Counted from the stretch's first letter, positions 15,949 through 24,822 are shown. The stretch: DNA of 39,192 nucleotides from Deltaproteobacteria bacterium (GCA_016208165.1 JACQYL010000084.1:1-39192); one strand, 5' to 3'. The notes: generated by a model from the sequence alone, not told the origin. Numbers and translations: made by a program.

Positions 15949-15968
15949 TTCGTAGAAAGCCTCCACGC

Positions 15969-16040
15969 CGTCATGCCGGACTTGCTCCGGCATCCAGAAC
16001 TATTTGAAATCGCTGGATTCCGGCTTTCGCCGGAACGACG
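15969..16040. repeat. REP/MITE-like inverted repeat
   Basis: The left arm CGTCATGCCGG...CATCCAG and right arm CTGGATTCCGG...CCGGAACGACG are near-perfect reverse complements, and each arm contains its own small palindrome (CCGGA...TCCGG and CCGGC...GCCGG). This matches a type of dispersed intergenic palindrome well known in many Gram-negative genomes. It carries no gene. Confidence 0.8.
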
Positions 16041-16406
16041 TAAAATGGCCGTTTTCGACTTTTTACGAAATCATCAAGATTCATGATATTCAGTCACTTG
16101 CTATTCGGAGACAGCGCGGGCGGGAACGGAATTCCGACGGCCTTCGAGGTGTAAGATAGACTTGATTTTCTATACAATAGGTGGTATCCGGACTTTGGAT
16201 GATAGCGACATATGGTATTCCCCTTGCTATCGGCGGTAACCGACGGTAGGGTGTCAGAAGTCATCCACAGTTTTTTCAGAGGGTTACGTCGTTTCCGCGC
16301 CGCAACCCGGGGGGCGGAACCGGTGAACGGCTTACAGGCCACGTAAGACCGTGATGTTCAAAGTGGATGTTTTAACCTAATTCAATTAAGAGGAATCGAG
16401 GAGGCA

Positions 16407-18380
16407 ATGATGATTGGAAGGCGCAGTTTGCTTTTCGCGGCTTTGCTGGTTCTTTTCGCTTCACTGTTTTTTGTAGGCCCGTCTCAAGCTCAATATCAAG
16501 GCATTTGGAAGGACGACAATCCGACGCCAAGCTATACCTTTTATGTCCAGCATTATTCTTCAGGCGCCACGCTGATCATCTATGCCACGGATGCAAACGC
16601 CATGTACGCGTTTTTGGCCGATCTCACGGACACCACGTTTGAAGCCGATTCAATAGAACCAGCCGCATCGAGAAAGCTGCGTATTACGTTCATCAACGAG
16701 AGCCACGCGGCAGCCGGTATAATGGATAATACCTCAAACCCGCCGACGTCCATCGTCCCGGCCATCCCCATTCACAGGGAATTCACCGCCATTCGAACCA
16801 TGCATTCGGGATTGTGGAAAAATACGGCCGGAACGCTCACTATGTACGTCCAGGACTACGAAACCGGGTCTTCTATCATTGTATACTCGATGGACGGGAC
16901 TGAATTTCACGTTTTCCTGGACGAGATCGATGGCTTTGTGTTCGATTCCTCGAATCTGTGGGATCAGTCTGAAGAACTGAGCATGGTGTTTTCCAGCGAG
17001 ACCACTGGAACCGTATCGGTGCAACCCCTTTCGGGTATCACCCAAACCAACGCCGACAATTTCACCTACACCGTTACTAAAACGTTCTATCCCGGAAATC
17101 TGGACGTGAACTTCCAAGCCGCCCCTCGAGCCGGATCGGCTCCTCTCGAGGTACAGTTCACCGACCTTTCCACCATTGCCTTCTCGGAGTGGAGCTGGGA
17201 GTTCGAGTCGGGCCAGACCAGCGACGAGCAGTACCCGATTCACACGTACACCACACCGGGCACGTACGACGTCATCGTGACCATGAGCGATGGTTTTTTC
17301 AGCACCACCGTACTGGCGAAGGATTGCATCCAGGTTAACACCCAAACCAATCGAACGATTTCCGGCTATGTCCGACTGGATGGCGTTGGATTGAGCGGGG
17401 TAGAAATCAGTCAAAGCCTTGGCAGTCCCGCAACCACGGACGGGACCGGATTCTATTCACTCGACGTGCCTCACGGATGGAGCGGAACTATTACCCCGTC
17501 CAAGGTCGGATACTCGTTCACACCGCAGGAAGCAGCTTATGCCGATCTCACGCAGGATATGACTCAGGATTTTGCCGCCACGGCGGACTTGCTGACCGTC
17601 GCCGGAAAAGTGCAGGTGCCCCGTTTGACCGAACTTTACGGGGTATCGGGGGTCACGTTAGCCTTCAGCGGTCTGTCGGGCGCCGCAACCACCGACAACG
17701 AAGGAACCTATTCCATGCAGGTTCCCTACGGGTGGACGGGCGCCGTAACTCCCACCAAACCCGGCTTCACATTTCTCCCCGAATACAAAGAATACCCTCA
17801 GGGAGTGACTCAGGCCCTTTCGGAGGAGAATTTTGCAGCCACTGAACCTGTTATCATCCTATCCGGGCATGTTTACGAGGGTGCGGGTTCCGAGACCGGG
17901 CTGGCGGACGTCACCCTGGTGTTCAGCGGTCTGACCGGCAGCGCCAAGACGGACGCCGACGGCTACTATTCCAAACAGATGCCTTACGGATGGAGCGGAA
18001 CAATCGTACCGTCAAAAGACGATTACCTCTTTGATCCGACGCAGATCGACTATCCGAACGGAATTACGTCAAGCCGGACGGACCAGGATTTTACCGGAAT
18101 ATATTACTCGCCTGGGAAGATAACGATTTCCGGAAACGTATTCCTCGGTGGAGGAGTCGTTCCCATGAGCGGCGTTACCGTGGTGTTTACCACTACGGGA
18201 AGCATCACCACGACCACGACGGACGCTTCCGGGCATTATTCCAAAGAGGTCTTGTACGGTTGGTCGGGGATAGTGCAACCCGAAATGGAGGGCTACCATT
18301 TCACACCCACCAGCGAGTGGCCGGTTCACCTGATTACCGACACCACCTATAACTTCCAGGGCTGGATGGACTATAACTGA
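16407..18380 (+). CDS. Secreted multidomain protein with PKD domain and four carboxypeptidase-regulatory-like repeats
   Basis: 657 residues. Residues 1-28 are a clear Sec signal peptide (RR near the start, hydrophobic core, cleavage after PSQA). Next come two related beta modules, about 30-130 (YQGIWKDDNPTPSYTFYVQ) and 134-225 (HSGLWKNTAGTLTMYVQ), then a PKD domain at about 230-310 with VQFTDLS and TYTTPGTYDVIVT. The rest is four Ig-like beta repeats of 70-90 residues, each opening with a (I/V/L)SGxV strand and containing a TTDxxGxYS turn and a YGWSGxxxP segment. There is no C-terminal anchor, so it is probably exported and bound to surface or matrix material. GAGGAGG at 16398-16404 fits the second codon (ATG 16410) slightly better. 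A strong hairpin ends the single-gene transcript. Confidence 0.88.
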   Translation: MMIGRRSLLFAALLVLFASLFFVGPSQAQYQGIWKDDNPTPSYTFYVQHYSSGATLIIYATDANAMYAFLADLTDTTFEADSIEPAASRKLRITFINESHAAAGIMDNTSNPPTSIVPAIPIHREFTAIRTMHSGLWKNTAGTLTMYVQDYETGSSIIVYSMDGTEFHVFLDEIDGFVFDSSNLWDQSEELSMVFSSETTGTVSVQPLSGITQTNADNFTYTVTKTFYPGNLDVNFQAAPRAGSAPLEVQFTDLSTIAFSEWSWEFESGQTSDEQYPIHTYTTPGTYDVIVTMSDGFFSTTVLAKDCIQVNTQTNRTISGYVRLDGVGLSGVEISQSLGSPATTDGTGFYSLDVPHGWSGTITPSKVGYSFTPQEAAYADLTQDMTQDFAATADLLTVAGKVQVPRLTELYGVSGVTLAFSGLSGAATTDNEGTYSMQVPYGWTGAVTPTKPGFTFLPEYKEYPQGVTQALSEENFAATEPVIILSGHVYEGAGSETGLADVTLVFSGLTGSAKTDADGYYSKQMPYGWSGTIVPSKDDYLFDPTQIDYPNGITSSRTDQDFTGIYYSPGKITISGNVFLGGGVVPMSGVTVVFTTTGSITTTTTDASGHYSKEVLYGWSGIVQPEMEGYHFTPTSEWPVHLITDTTYNFQGWMDYN

Positions 18381-18414
18381 TCCGGTACGAATAAATCGCC
18401 CACGCAGCTTGGGA

Positions 18415-18448
18415 CGGGTGGAGGGAATGCGCGATTCCTCTCCACCCG
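18415..18448. terminator. Strong hairpin behind the secreted-protein gene
   Basis: CGGGTGGAG-GGAAT pairs with ATTCC-CTCCACCCG over 14 base pairs, with one bulged T at 18439 and a GCGCG loop. It starts 35 bases after the stop. It lacks a U tract, so it may be a processing or stabilising structure as well as a terminator. Confidence 0.7.
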
Positions 18449-18630
18449 CCGGCCGGGTGGCTGTCGGGGGACTCTGCCCGGCGGCGCCGTAAGCACCAAC
18501 TTCCCCAAGCCAACCGCCAAACCGCACTGGACGTGTTTTCGAAACCCCTACGCTTTCCGTGATCCGGCTGTCAGACTGAAACCATTCTGGAAGGAATCTG
18601 TGGAAGGGTTTGCAACGGCCTGTCCCGGCT

Positions 18631-19098
18631 CTAACGAACCGATATGACCTCTAACTTTTGTACCCCTCCCGGCGATCGAAACTCGACCAGGTCGCCTGCG
18701 GCTTTACCCAGAAGGGCCCGGCCCAAGGGAGAACTGTAGGAGATACTGCCGTTGCCTGCATCCGCGTCGTACGGACCCAAAACGAGGTAGCTCTTTTCTT
18801 CGCCCGATTGAATATCCTCGAGGATCACTCTGGCTCCAAATACCACCCGATCCTTGGGTGTCGATTCGGGGTCCACTACTTCACAGGTGGCCAATTTGTT
18901 TTTTAGTTCATTGAGACGCGCGCGCAGCAAGGCATTAGTCTCCTGTGCCGCGTGATACTCGGCGTTCTCCGAAAGGTCTCCGTGGCCTCTGGCGGTTTCA
19001 ATGTCTTTGATGTTCTGTGGAATAAGCACTTTGGTAACGTGATCGAATTCTTCCTTTAGTTTTTTGCATCCATCGGGGCTGATGGGTACTCGGTCCAT
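18631..19098 (-). CDS. greA: Transcription elongation factor GreA
   Basis: 155 residues, the usual GreA length. It rescues backtracked RNA polymerase by stimulating transcript cleavage. The N-terminal coiled coil carries the catalytic acidic tip in GDLSENAEYHAAQE, and the C-terminal FKBP-like domain has VFGARVILED, SYSSPLGRALLGKAAGD and the final VEFRSPGG strand. ATG 19098 is set by GGGAGGAGG directly upstream; the longer frame to 19263 is not protein-like. It stands alone on its strand between the secreted-protein gene and the cobO transcript. Confidence 0.96.
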   Translation of the reverse strand: MDRVPISPDGCKKLKEEFDHVTKVLIPQNIKDIETARGHGDLSENAEYHAAQETNALLRARLNELKNKLATCEVVDPESTPKDRVVFGARVILEDIQSGEEKSYLVLGPYDADAGNGSISYSSPLGRALLGKAAGDLVEFRSPGGVQKLEVISVR

Positions 19099-19579
19099 AA
19101 CGCCTCCTCCCAAACTGATCGACATGCGCGCCGTCTGCGGAGCCGGCCTCGATAACACGTCCGTGTATTTCGCCGGCGCCGAATCTGAATAGAAGATAAA
19201 ACGCGAAGCGCCGCGCTGAACGCGGCACAAGAAAAAGCATCTTCCGTTCGATGCGAGAGACAATATACGGCACGCCCTTAATGTATCAAAATTGTATGGC
19301 CTGCAAAAGGAAAATGCGTACGGCGGGTCCGAAAACTTTTGGGCCGGCCGGGATGCCTTAATTTCCGGCTTTTCCGTTGCGCCGTTTTTCGAATAACCAA
19401 GATGGCCGGCTAAGGGGATCCTGTGGTATAACTAATCGGGTTCCGAGTAAAGAGAAAGAGCGATAGTCGGCCCACACCCATCAGGTGGGGAGCTGAAACG
19501 ACCATGGCCCCTTCACTGGGGACGAAACGTCGAACACTTCGCACAGGGTATCCCCCCTTTCAATTGGCAGGATTCGAAA
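19099..19579 (+). other. Intergenic region with possible structured leader of cobO
   Basis: About 480 bases between greA (-) and cobO (+). The last 130 bases contain short GC stems, CCCAC...GTGGG near 19471-19491 and CCCC-TTCACT-GGGG near 19508-19521, directly ahead of the adenosyltransferase gene. I looked for the cobalamin riboswitch core and B12 box and did not find them. No gene is supported here. Confidence 0.4.
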
Positions 19580-20113
19580 ATGGCGCAGCACGAGAAAACA
19601 AGAGGTTTGATCATAGTAAACACGGGTACGGGCAAGGGAAAAACCACGGCGGCCCTCGGAGCCGCATTACGGGCTTCCGGAAACGGCATGCGCGTGATGA
19701 TCATCCAGTTTATCAAAGGCGCGTGGAAATACGGCGAGTTGGAAGCGATCAAGCATCTACCGAACGCAGAGATCCATCCCCTGGGTCTCGGAATGACCAA
19801 ACGACATGAAAGCACCGAGCGTGACGCAGCCAAGGCCACGGAAGCCTGGCAACGAGTTCGAACAGAGGTATTCTCGGATAGATACGATCTGATCGTGCTG
19901 GATGAAATCAATCTGGCGCTGCACTTTGGCTTCGTTCCCGTCCAGGACGTTCTGGAATTGCTGCGAACTAAGCCGGAGCGCTTACACATCATTCTTACGG
20001 GACGTTACGCTCCCGAAGAGATCATGGATATCGCGGACACGGTGACGGAGATGACCGAAATCAAGCACCACTACAAAAAAGGTGTAGCCGCGCAAAAAGG
20101 AATCGAATTCTGA
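19580..20113 (+). CDS. cobO: Cob(I)alamin adenosyltransferase, CobO/BtuR type
   Basis: 177 residues with the P-loop GTGKGKTTAALG (about residues 16-27), which in this family binds ATP in the reversed orientation used to move the adenosyl group to cobalt. VLDEINLALHFG supplies the Walker-B-like acid, and TGRYAPEEI plus the C-terminal MTEIKHHY segment are typical. It makes adenosylcobalamin for corrinoid salvage and synthesis. ATG 19580 follows an AGGA eight to ten bases upstream. The next gene, cbiK, starts two bases after the stop, so both are one transcript. It fits a genome that also carries a corrinoid methyl-transfer cluster in this window. Confidence 0.95.
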   Translation: MAQHEKTRGLIIVNTGTGKGKTTAALGAALRASGNGMRVMIIQFIKGAWKYGELEAIKHLPNAEIHPLGLGMTKRHESTERDAAKATEAWQRVRTEVFSDRYDLIVLDEINLALHFGFVPVQDVLELLRTKPERLHIILTGRYAPEEIMDIADTVTEMTEIKHHYKKGVAAQKGIEF

Positions 20114-20114
20114 T

Positions 20115-20972
20115 TTGGCATTCAATGATCCCGCCATCATACTCGCCGCCTACGGAACCGGCACTCGAGGCATAGACACCTATCGGTCCATGGACCGGTG
20201 GTTCGTGCGGCGCTTCGAGGAGCACAGGATAGTTTGGGCGTTCACGTCCGGATATCTGCTGAAATCAACGCAACCGCGGATCCGGGACCAGGTGCTCCCC
20301 CTCGAGGATACCGTTCGAAAAGTGCAGGAGTCGGGAGGAAGGTCCTGCGTGGTTCAGTCCCTGCACGTCTGGCCGGCCGAAGAATACCACGGAATCATAG
20401 AAACGCTGTCCAACGCGCGGCTTCCACTGGGGATTTCCGTGGGCGCGCCCCTGATCATGGGTCATTCGGATTTCGATCCGGTATTGGACATGTTGGCTCC
20501 TGATTTGACGTTTGGGATCAGGGAAGCCGTGGTCCTCGTCGCCCACGGAACCGGTCATTCGGGTATAGCGCTTTACCACGCCTTCGGAAACAGAGTTCGG
20601 GAACGTTTCGGTGAAAAGGTTTGGCTGGAGTTGGTGCGGGAACCCGAGAGCGCGGTTGGGCTGCGGGACCGGGCAATTCGATTAGGCGTCAAGCGGATAC
20701 GTTTCGTGCCCTTCATGATGGTAGCGGGACGGCACGTGCTGAAGGACGTCATGGGAGATCAAGCCGCTTCCTGGCGATCGCAACTTCGGTCCGCGGGCGT
20801 GGAAAGCGTCTGTGAAGCCCCTGCCCTCGGATCGCGTCCGGACGTGTTCGAGAAATTCTGCACACGCATCGAGGACGCCGTTTTAAGCTTGACCTCGGAA
20901 GGAAATCCCCGTGCCGACGGCCATGTGATCCTGCCCAAAGGACCGATCTCCGCCAACGACACCTCGCGTTGA
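20115..20972 (+). CDS. cbiK: Sirohydrochlorin cobaltochelatase
   Basis: 285 residues of the two-domain class II chelatase CbiK, which inserts Co2+ into sirohydrochlorin in the anaerobic (early cobalt) B12 route. The C-terminal half has the metal-binding histidine in VLVAHGTGHSG and the family signature VPFMMVAGRHVLKDVMGD, where the second histidine sits. The N-terminal half has ILAAYGTG in place of a histidine motif, as usual for CbiK, and VVQSLHVWPAEEYHG. The start is TTG 20115, two bases after the cobO stop, with AAAAGGA inside cobO. No signal peptide is seen, so it is the cytoplasmic form. No further B12 synthesis gene lies nearby. Confidence 0.92.
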   Translation: MAFNDPAIILAAYGTGTRGIDTYRSMDRWFVRRFEEHRIVWAFTSGYLLKSTQPRIRDQVLPLEDTVRKVQESGGRSCVVQSLHVWPAEEYHGIIETLSNARLPLGISVGAPLIMGHSDFDPVLDMLAPDLTFGIREAVVLVAHGTGHSGIALYHAFGNRVRERFGEKVWLELVREPESAVGLRDRAIRLGVKRIRFVPFMMVAGRHVLKDVMGDQAASWRSQLRSAGVESVCEAPALGSRPDVFEKFCTRIEDAVLSLTSEGNPRADGHVILPKGPISANDTSR

Positions 20973-21023
20973 GAAACTGCACCGGGATCGAGCTTTCGTC
21001 CATGTCGGAGGGGCAAGGACCCG

Positions 21024-21674
21024 TCAGAGCCCGCCCCGCAGGACAGCCCCTTTCTCTTTCATTTCCCGGATCGCCGCTTCCGTGGTGTCCGGCGCCACGC
21101 CCCGGCAGAGATCCAGTCGGACCTCGACCGAATACCCCAAGTTTATTGCATCCACAGCCGTGAACTTGACGCAATAATCCGTAGTCAGGCCGAAAAGGAC
21201 CACTTCCCGGATGCGATCGTTGCGGAGCACTTCGTCCAGCTCCGTCTTTCGTCCTCCGTCGTCGGCAAATCCTGAATATGAATCGTACTCCGGATCCATG
21301 CCTTTGCGAACCATCTTCTTGATCCAGATGTCGGGGATCAGGATCTCGGCGCCCGGAGATCCCTGAACGCAGTGGGGCGGCCACAAGATCTGGCTCCTGC
21401 CTTTCAGGTCGAGAACCTCGAACGGCTTGGCGCCTGGATGGTTGGTATAGAAACTCACATGATCCGCGGGATGCCAATCCTGCGTGGCGTACACCGGGAG
21501 CCCTTCCTGCCACAGCGCTTGAACGGCCCTTTTTACGGAGTCCAAATAACGGGCGTCGGCGCCTGGAACGGCCAGCGAACCGGTTTTGAGTTCCGTGAAG
21601 TCTCCCTGCACGTCCACCACCAGAACGCCTTTACCCCCTCGCGCATCGGTATCGCCTGGTTTCGACACAGTCAT
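21024..21674 (-). CDS. pncA: Nicotinamidase/isochorismatase-family hydrolase, PncA-like
   Basis: 216 residues. It carries the Asp-Lys-Cys triad of nicotinamidases: Asp in VLVVDVQGDF, Lys near IWIKKMVRKG and Cys in LTTDYCVKFTA, with the metal site DWHPADHVSFY. Length and order fit PncA, which deamidates nicotinamide to nicotinate for NAD salvage. It lies 112 bases after the last subunit of the ferredoxin oxidoreductase on the same strand and may be the last gene of that run. Functional connection with the oxidoreductase is not evident. A related isochorismatase-family amidase is the alternative, but the WHPxDHVSF site favours PncA. Confidence 0.87.
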   Translation of the reverse strand: MTVSKPGDTDARGGKGVLVVDVQGDFTELKTGSLAVPGADARYLDSVKRAVQALWQEGLPVYATQDWHPADHVSFYTNHPGAKPFEVLDLKGRSQILWPPHCVQGSPGAEILIPDIWIKKMVRKGMDPEYDSYSGFADDGGRKTELDEVLRNDRIREVVLFGLTTDYCVKFTAVDAINLGYSVEVRLDLCRGVAPDTTEAAIREMKEKGAVLRGGL

Positions 21675-21786
21675 CCTCCTTTGCTTTGGATCCAGCGACC
21701 TGACGGTTCGAAGCCGGCCGGCTCCGCAACCACAAGGCCCACAGGTCCTTCCGGAATTCGATTTCCCTGCCCGCCGCCCGGAAACG

Positions 21787-22332
21787 CTAGGCGGAAAGGC
21801 CCTTCCCCAACTCCAGACCGATTTCGAAGGCCTTCTGATTCAGTTCCAAAAAGCCGGCCGGCGCCCGCTCTTCGATTACTTTCGCTACGGATTCGGGTCT
21901 GACAATCTTCGTCACTTCCACAAGGGTCCCAAGGACACACACGTTGAACGCGACGGTGTTGCCAAGTTTGTCCTTAACCGAATCGTACATGGGTGGAGCT
22001 ATGTGCCTGGCGTCCACCCGAACGTCCCTCTGCACGAAATGGGGGTCCGTGATCAGAAGGCCGCCCGGTCGAATGGTTCCGACATACTTATCGTAAGCCC
22101 TTTGACTCAAGCAGACCAGCACCCTGGGTTGCAGTACTTTGGGAAAACGAATCTCCGTATTTGCTATGATCACATCGGCTCTGGCCGATCCACCACGGGC
22201 TTCAGGGCCGTAGGTCTGCGTCTGTACGGCGTTGAGGCCTTCGTAGAGAACAGCGGTCTCGGCCAGCATAACGGCCGCGGTGATAACACCCTGGCCACCC
22301 GATCCTGAAAAGACAATGGTGAACCGTTCCAT
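21787..22332 (-). CDS. korC: 2-oxoacid:ferredoxin oxidoreductase, gamma subunit
   Basis: 181 residues with the gamma-subunit opening FTIVFSGSGGQGVITAAVML, then TQTYGPEARGGSARADVII, the pairing that defines 2-oxoglutarate/2-oxoacid:ferredoxin oxidoreductase gamma subunits (KorC/VorC). It completes a four-subunit enzyme that oxidatively decarboxylates a 2-oxo acid to acyl-CoA and CO2 while reducing ferredoxin. ATG 22332 lies four bases past the beta-subunit stop, so translation is coupled; the longer frame to 22410 is inside the beta gene. The name assumes 2-oxoglutarate as substrate; branched-chain 2-oxo acids or pyruvate cannot be excluded. Confidence 0.92.
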   Translation of the reverse strand: MERFTIVFSGSGGQGVITAAVMLAETAVLYEGLNAVQTQTYGPEARGGSARADVIIANTEIRFPKVLQPRVLVCLSQRAYDKYVGTIRPGGLLITDPHFVQRDVRVDARHIAPPMYDSVKDKLGNTVAFNVCVLGTLVEVTKIVRPESVAKVIEERAPAGFLELNQKAFEIGLELGKGLSA

Positions 22333-22336
22333 GGAT

Positions 22337-23140
22337 TCACCGCCCTTCCCTGGCTGCTTGAATGAGGCCCTCGTACGCTGTGCAAAATTCCGTGCGTTCC
22401 TCCTGCACAAAGATGCCTCGTTCGATCAAATCGGGGTTCTTCTGTTTGGCTTCAGATCCCACCGGAACAGTGTTATCCCTGTAGGATCGCAACATGTCCG
22501 CGGCCGTGCCCGCTTTCGTCTTGCGGCCGAAATACGTGGGACACTGAGACAGGATTTCCACCACCGAAAACCCTTTGTGCCGGATGGCCTGGGTCAGCAG
22601 TTTCTGAAGAGAGCGGACATGATAGGTGGTCCCTCGGGCCGCGAATGAAGCCCCGGCCGCCTTGGCCAGCTCCATGGTATCAAACACTTGCTCGATGTTC
22701 CCCAGCGGAGCCGTAGTCGACTTCGTTCCAAAACCGGTAAGAGGCGAATGTTGACCGCCCGTCATGCCGTACGTGCGATTGTTCATGATCAGAGCCGTAA
22801 TGTCGATATTGCGCCGAGCCGCGTGGATGAAATGGTTGCCTCCGATGGCCAGAGCGTCTCCGTCTCCCATGGCGACCAACAACGTCAGCTCCGGCCGGGC
22901 CAGTTTGACGCCCGTGGCGAACGCCAGCGCCCTCCCATGAATGGTGTGCAACGTATGAAAGTCCACATAACCGGAAATCCGTGCGGAACAACCGATACCC
23001 GTAACCAGCACCAGGTCGTTCTTGTTGAGTCCCAGCTTGTCTATGGACTGCACCAGGTTGTTCAAGACAATCCCGTGCCCGCATCCGGGACACCAGATAT
23101 GGGGCATGAACCGTTCTCGAAGGTAATCCTTTGCGGCCAA
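22337..23140 (-). CDS. korB: 2-oxoacid:ferredoxin oxidoreductase, beta subunit (TPP-binding)
   Basis: 267 residues. The start of the domain has HIWCPGCGHG, then the TPP/Mg motif GDGDALAIGGNHFIHAARRN followed by ALIMNNRTYGMTGGQ, the hallmarks of beta subunits of KorAB-type enzymes. It holds thiamine diphosphate and, through cysteines including WCPGC and GIGCSAR, a [4Fe-4S] cluster. The start is TTG 23140; GGAGGGGGG stands directly upstream at good distance, and the next ATG would cut into the WCPGC segment. It is two bases behind the alpha subunit stop. The need for thiamine diphosphate links it to the riboswitch-controlled thiC gene of this window. Confidence 0.94.
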   Translation of the reverse strand: MAAKDYLRERFMPHIWCPGCGHGIVLNNLVQSIDKLGLNKNDLVLVTGIGCSARISGYVDFHTLHTIHGRALAFATGVKLARPELTLLVAMGDGDALAIGGNHFIHAARRNIDITALIMNNRTYGMTGGQHSPLTGFGTKSTTAPLGNIEQVFDTMELAKAAGASFAARGTTYHVRSLQKLLTQAIRHKGFSVVEILSQCPTYFGRKTKAGTAADMLRSYRDNTVPVGSEAKQKNPDLIERGIFVQEERTEFCTAYEGLIQAAREGR

Positions 23141-23142
23141 AG

Positions 23143-24309
23143 CTACATCCCCCCTCCCCGGATCACGCGCAAGACGTTCTTGATGTCCCTGTGCGTGATC
23201 AGGTTTCCGTCGAACCGGTTGGCCAGGAACACCCTTTCAGGATCGCTTACAGCTTTCTTTACCTCCTGGGTGATCTGCCCCATATTCATTTCCGCCACCA
23301 GAATGTGCTTTGCATGTTCGCATCGGTCTCTCACTATGGCGGCCGGAAAGGGCCAGAGTGTCTGCAACTCGAGCAAACCCAACCGTTCCCCAACCGCTCT
23401 CCGGCTCTCGACCAGGTGCAGGGCGGATCGGGCCGAGGATCCGTACGAAATCAGTACACACTCGGCGTCATCCAGAAAAAATTCATTGTATCGCGCGATG
23501 CGTTGGCCGGCGCCTTCGATCTTATCCACCAGGTGATGCAGCAGTTCATGAGCCGTGGCCGGATCCGTGGTGGGAAACCCCCACATGTCATGGAACAGAC
23601 CGGTAACATTATACCTGTGCACACCTCCGAAATCGGACATGGGCAGCCGGCCGTCCTCTCTGGGCAGGTACGGATGGTAATTCGTGCCTTCCTTCACGGA
23701 CGTTTTGAGCCTCTCCACCAGAGGAATCTCACCAGGCTCGGGCAGCACCAGCTTTTCCCGCATGTGACCGATCACTTCGTCGAACAGCAGGACCACAGGG
23801 GTCCGGAACGTTTCGGAAAGGTTGAATGCTTCCACCGTTACGGCAAACACGTCCTGGTGGTTCGAAGCGGTCAACACGATCATCGCGTGATCGCCGTGAG
23901 TTCCCCATCTGGACTGCATCACGTCTCCCTGGCCCACACCGGTGGGCAGGCCGGTAGAAGGCCCTGTTCGCTGGACGTTCACGATGACGCAGGGGATCTC
24001 GGCCATAACCGCGTATCCGATGGCCTCCTGCTTCAGGGAAAAACCGGGACCGCTGGTGGCCGTCATAGCTTTGAGTCCGGTAAGCGAAGCGCCTATGATC
24101 GCGCACATCGATGCAATTTCATCTTCCATTTGAATGAACTTGCCGCCCAGCATTGGAAGACGCTTCGACAACTGCTCGCTGATTTCCGTAGACGGCGTAA
24201 TCGGGTATCCCGCAAAAAAGCCCAGACCCGCATATAAAGCCGCCTCGACGCACACCTCGTTCCCTTGAAGGAAAAGAAGCCGTTTGTCTCTGCTATTGTC
24301 GCGTTTCAT
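23143..24309 (-). CDS. korA: 2-oxoacid:ferredoxin oxidoreductase, alpha subunit
   Basis: 388 residues, the pyrimidine-binding alpha subunit. Motifs in order: LQGNEVCVEAALYAGLGFFA, GYPITPSTEI, FIQMEDEIASMCAIIGAS, ATSGPGFSLKQE, and the LLFDEVIGHMREK segment of the central domain, all typical of KorA. ATG 24309 overlaps the delta subunit stop in an ATGA arrangement, showing tight coupling; an earlier frame opening at 24366 lies inside the delta gene. It forms the active centre with the beta subunit. The order delta-alpha-beta-gamma is common in Desulfobacterota and archaea. Confidence 0.94.
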   Translation of the reverse strand: MKRDNSRDKRLLFLQGNEVCVEAALYAGLGFFAGYPITPSTEISEQLSKRLPMLGGKFIQMEDEIASMCAIIGASLTGLKAMTATSGPGFSLKQEAIGYAVMAEIPCVIVNVQRTGPSTGLPTGVGQGDVMQSRWGTHGDHAMIVLTASNHQDVFAVTVEAFNLSETFRTPVVLLFDEVIGHMREKLVLPEPGEIPLVERLKTSVKEGTNYHPYLPREDGRLPMSDFGGVHRYNVTGLFHDMWGFPTTDPATAHELLHHLVDKIEGAGQRIARYNEFFLDDAECVLISYGSSARSALHLVESRRAVGERLGLLELQTLWPFPAAIVRDRCEHAKHILVAEMNMGQITQEVKKAVSDPERVFLANRFDGNLITHRDIKNVLRVIRGGGM

Positions 24310-24578
24310 TTCAGTTCGATGGCCAGATCCGGGCAGCGAAGCCGGCAAATACCGCAGCGGTCGCACTGGTCCGGATGTTTGACGACGGCCTTCTCCTCTC
24401 TATCTAACTCCAACACCTTGCGGGGACAGAATTCCACACAGATCCCGCATCCTTTACACCAATCACGATTAACGACGATCCGGCTTGATTGATCCTTCGA
24501 TTCGCCCCTTCCGGCCGATGAGTCTTTCCTCTTGGGCTTTTTCGGGACACCCTGCGGCCCCTTGGCATCCGTATTCAT
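24306..24578 (-). CDS. korD: Ferredoxin-like delta subunit of the 2-oxoacid:ferredoxin oxidoreductase
   Basis: 90 residues. A lysine-rich, probably disordered N-terminus of about 35 residues is followed by two [4Fe-4S] motifs, CKGCGICVEFCP and CDRCGICRLRCP, each with the C-x2-C-x2-C-x3-CP spacing. It relays electrons from the TPP centre to external ferredoxin. ATG 24578 follows AGGAAGAAG. It is the first subunit gene of the set and overlaps korA by four bases. The 244 bases upstream have no gene; there is a run of seven T on its coding strand near 24649, without a clear hairpin before it. Confidence 0.93.
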   Translation of the reverse strand: MNTDAKGPQGVPKKPKRKDSSAGRGESKDQSSRIVVNRDWCKGCGICVEFCPRKVLELDREEKAVVKHPDQCDRCGICRLRCPDLAIELK

Positions 24579-24822
24579 GTTGCTTCTTCCTGATCACGGC
24601 GTTTGCGGCCCCTGGGGACCTTCTGTTCCCGGCTCCATTTTAAAAAAACCGGCGCGTCTCGTTGGGGAATGAACCTCCGAACCAGCCGACACGGTCCTCG
24701 TTCGAGGATATATCAACAGCGCCCGTCGGATCAATGGTCAACTGCCTATGAAACCAAGCGGTCTGAGCGGCAACGATCCGGTTACGCCTGCCGAGCGCGC
24801 AAGCCCGGCGTACCGCGGCTTC

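Larger units (their letters stand above)
15632..16406. other. Repeat-bearing intergenic region
   Basis: About 775 bases without a supported gene. It contains two direct repeats, a short GC hairpin and a large inverted repeat (listed separately) in 15844-16040. Open frames on both strands here read through these repeats and are not taken as genes. The last 200 bases before 16407 hold the probable promoter region of the secreted protein gene, but I see no convincing -35/-10 pair. Confidence 0.6.

Noticed and set aside
15721-15993. Short minus-strand frames over the repeat cluster
   Set aside because: They run through direct and inverted repeats and have no binding site or conserved content.
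19384-19579. Cobalamin riboswitch before cobO
   Set aside because: Neither the conserved core (GCCACTG-type) nor the B12 box is present.
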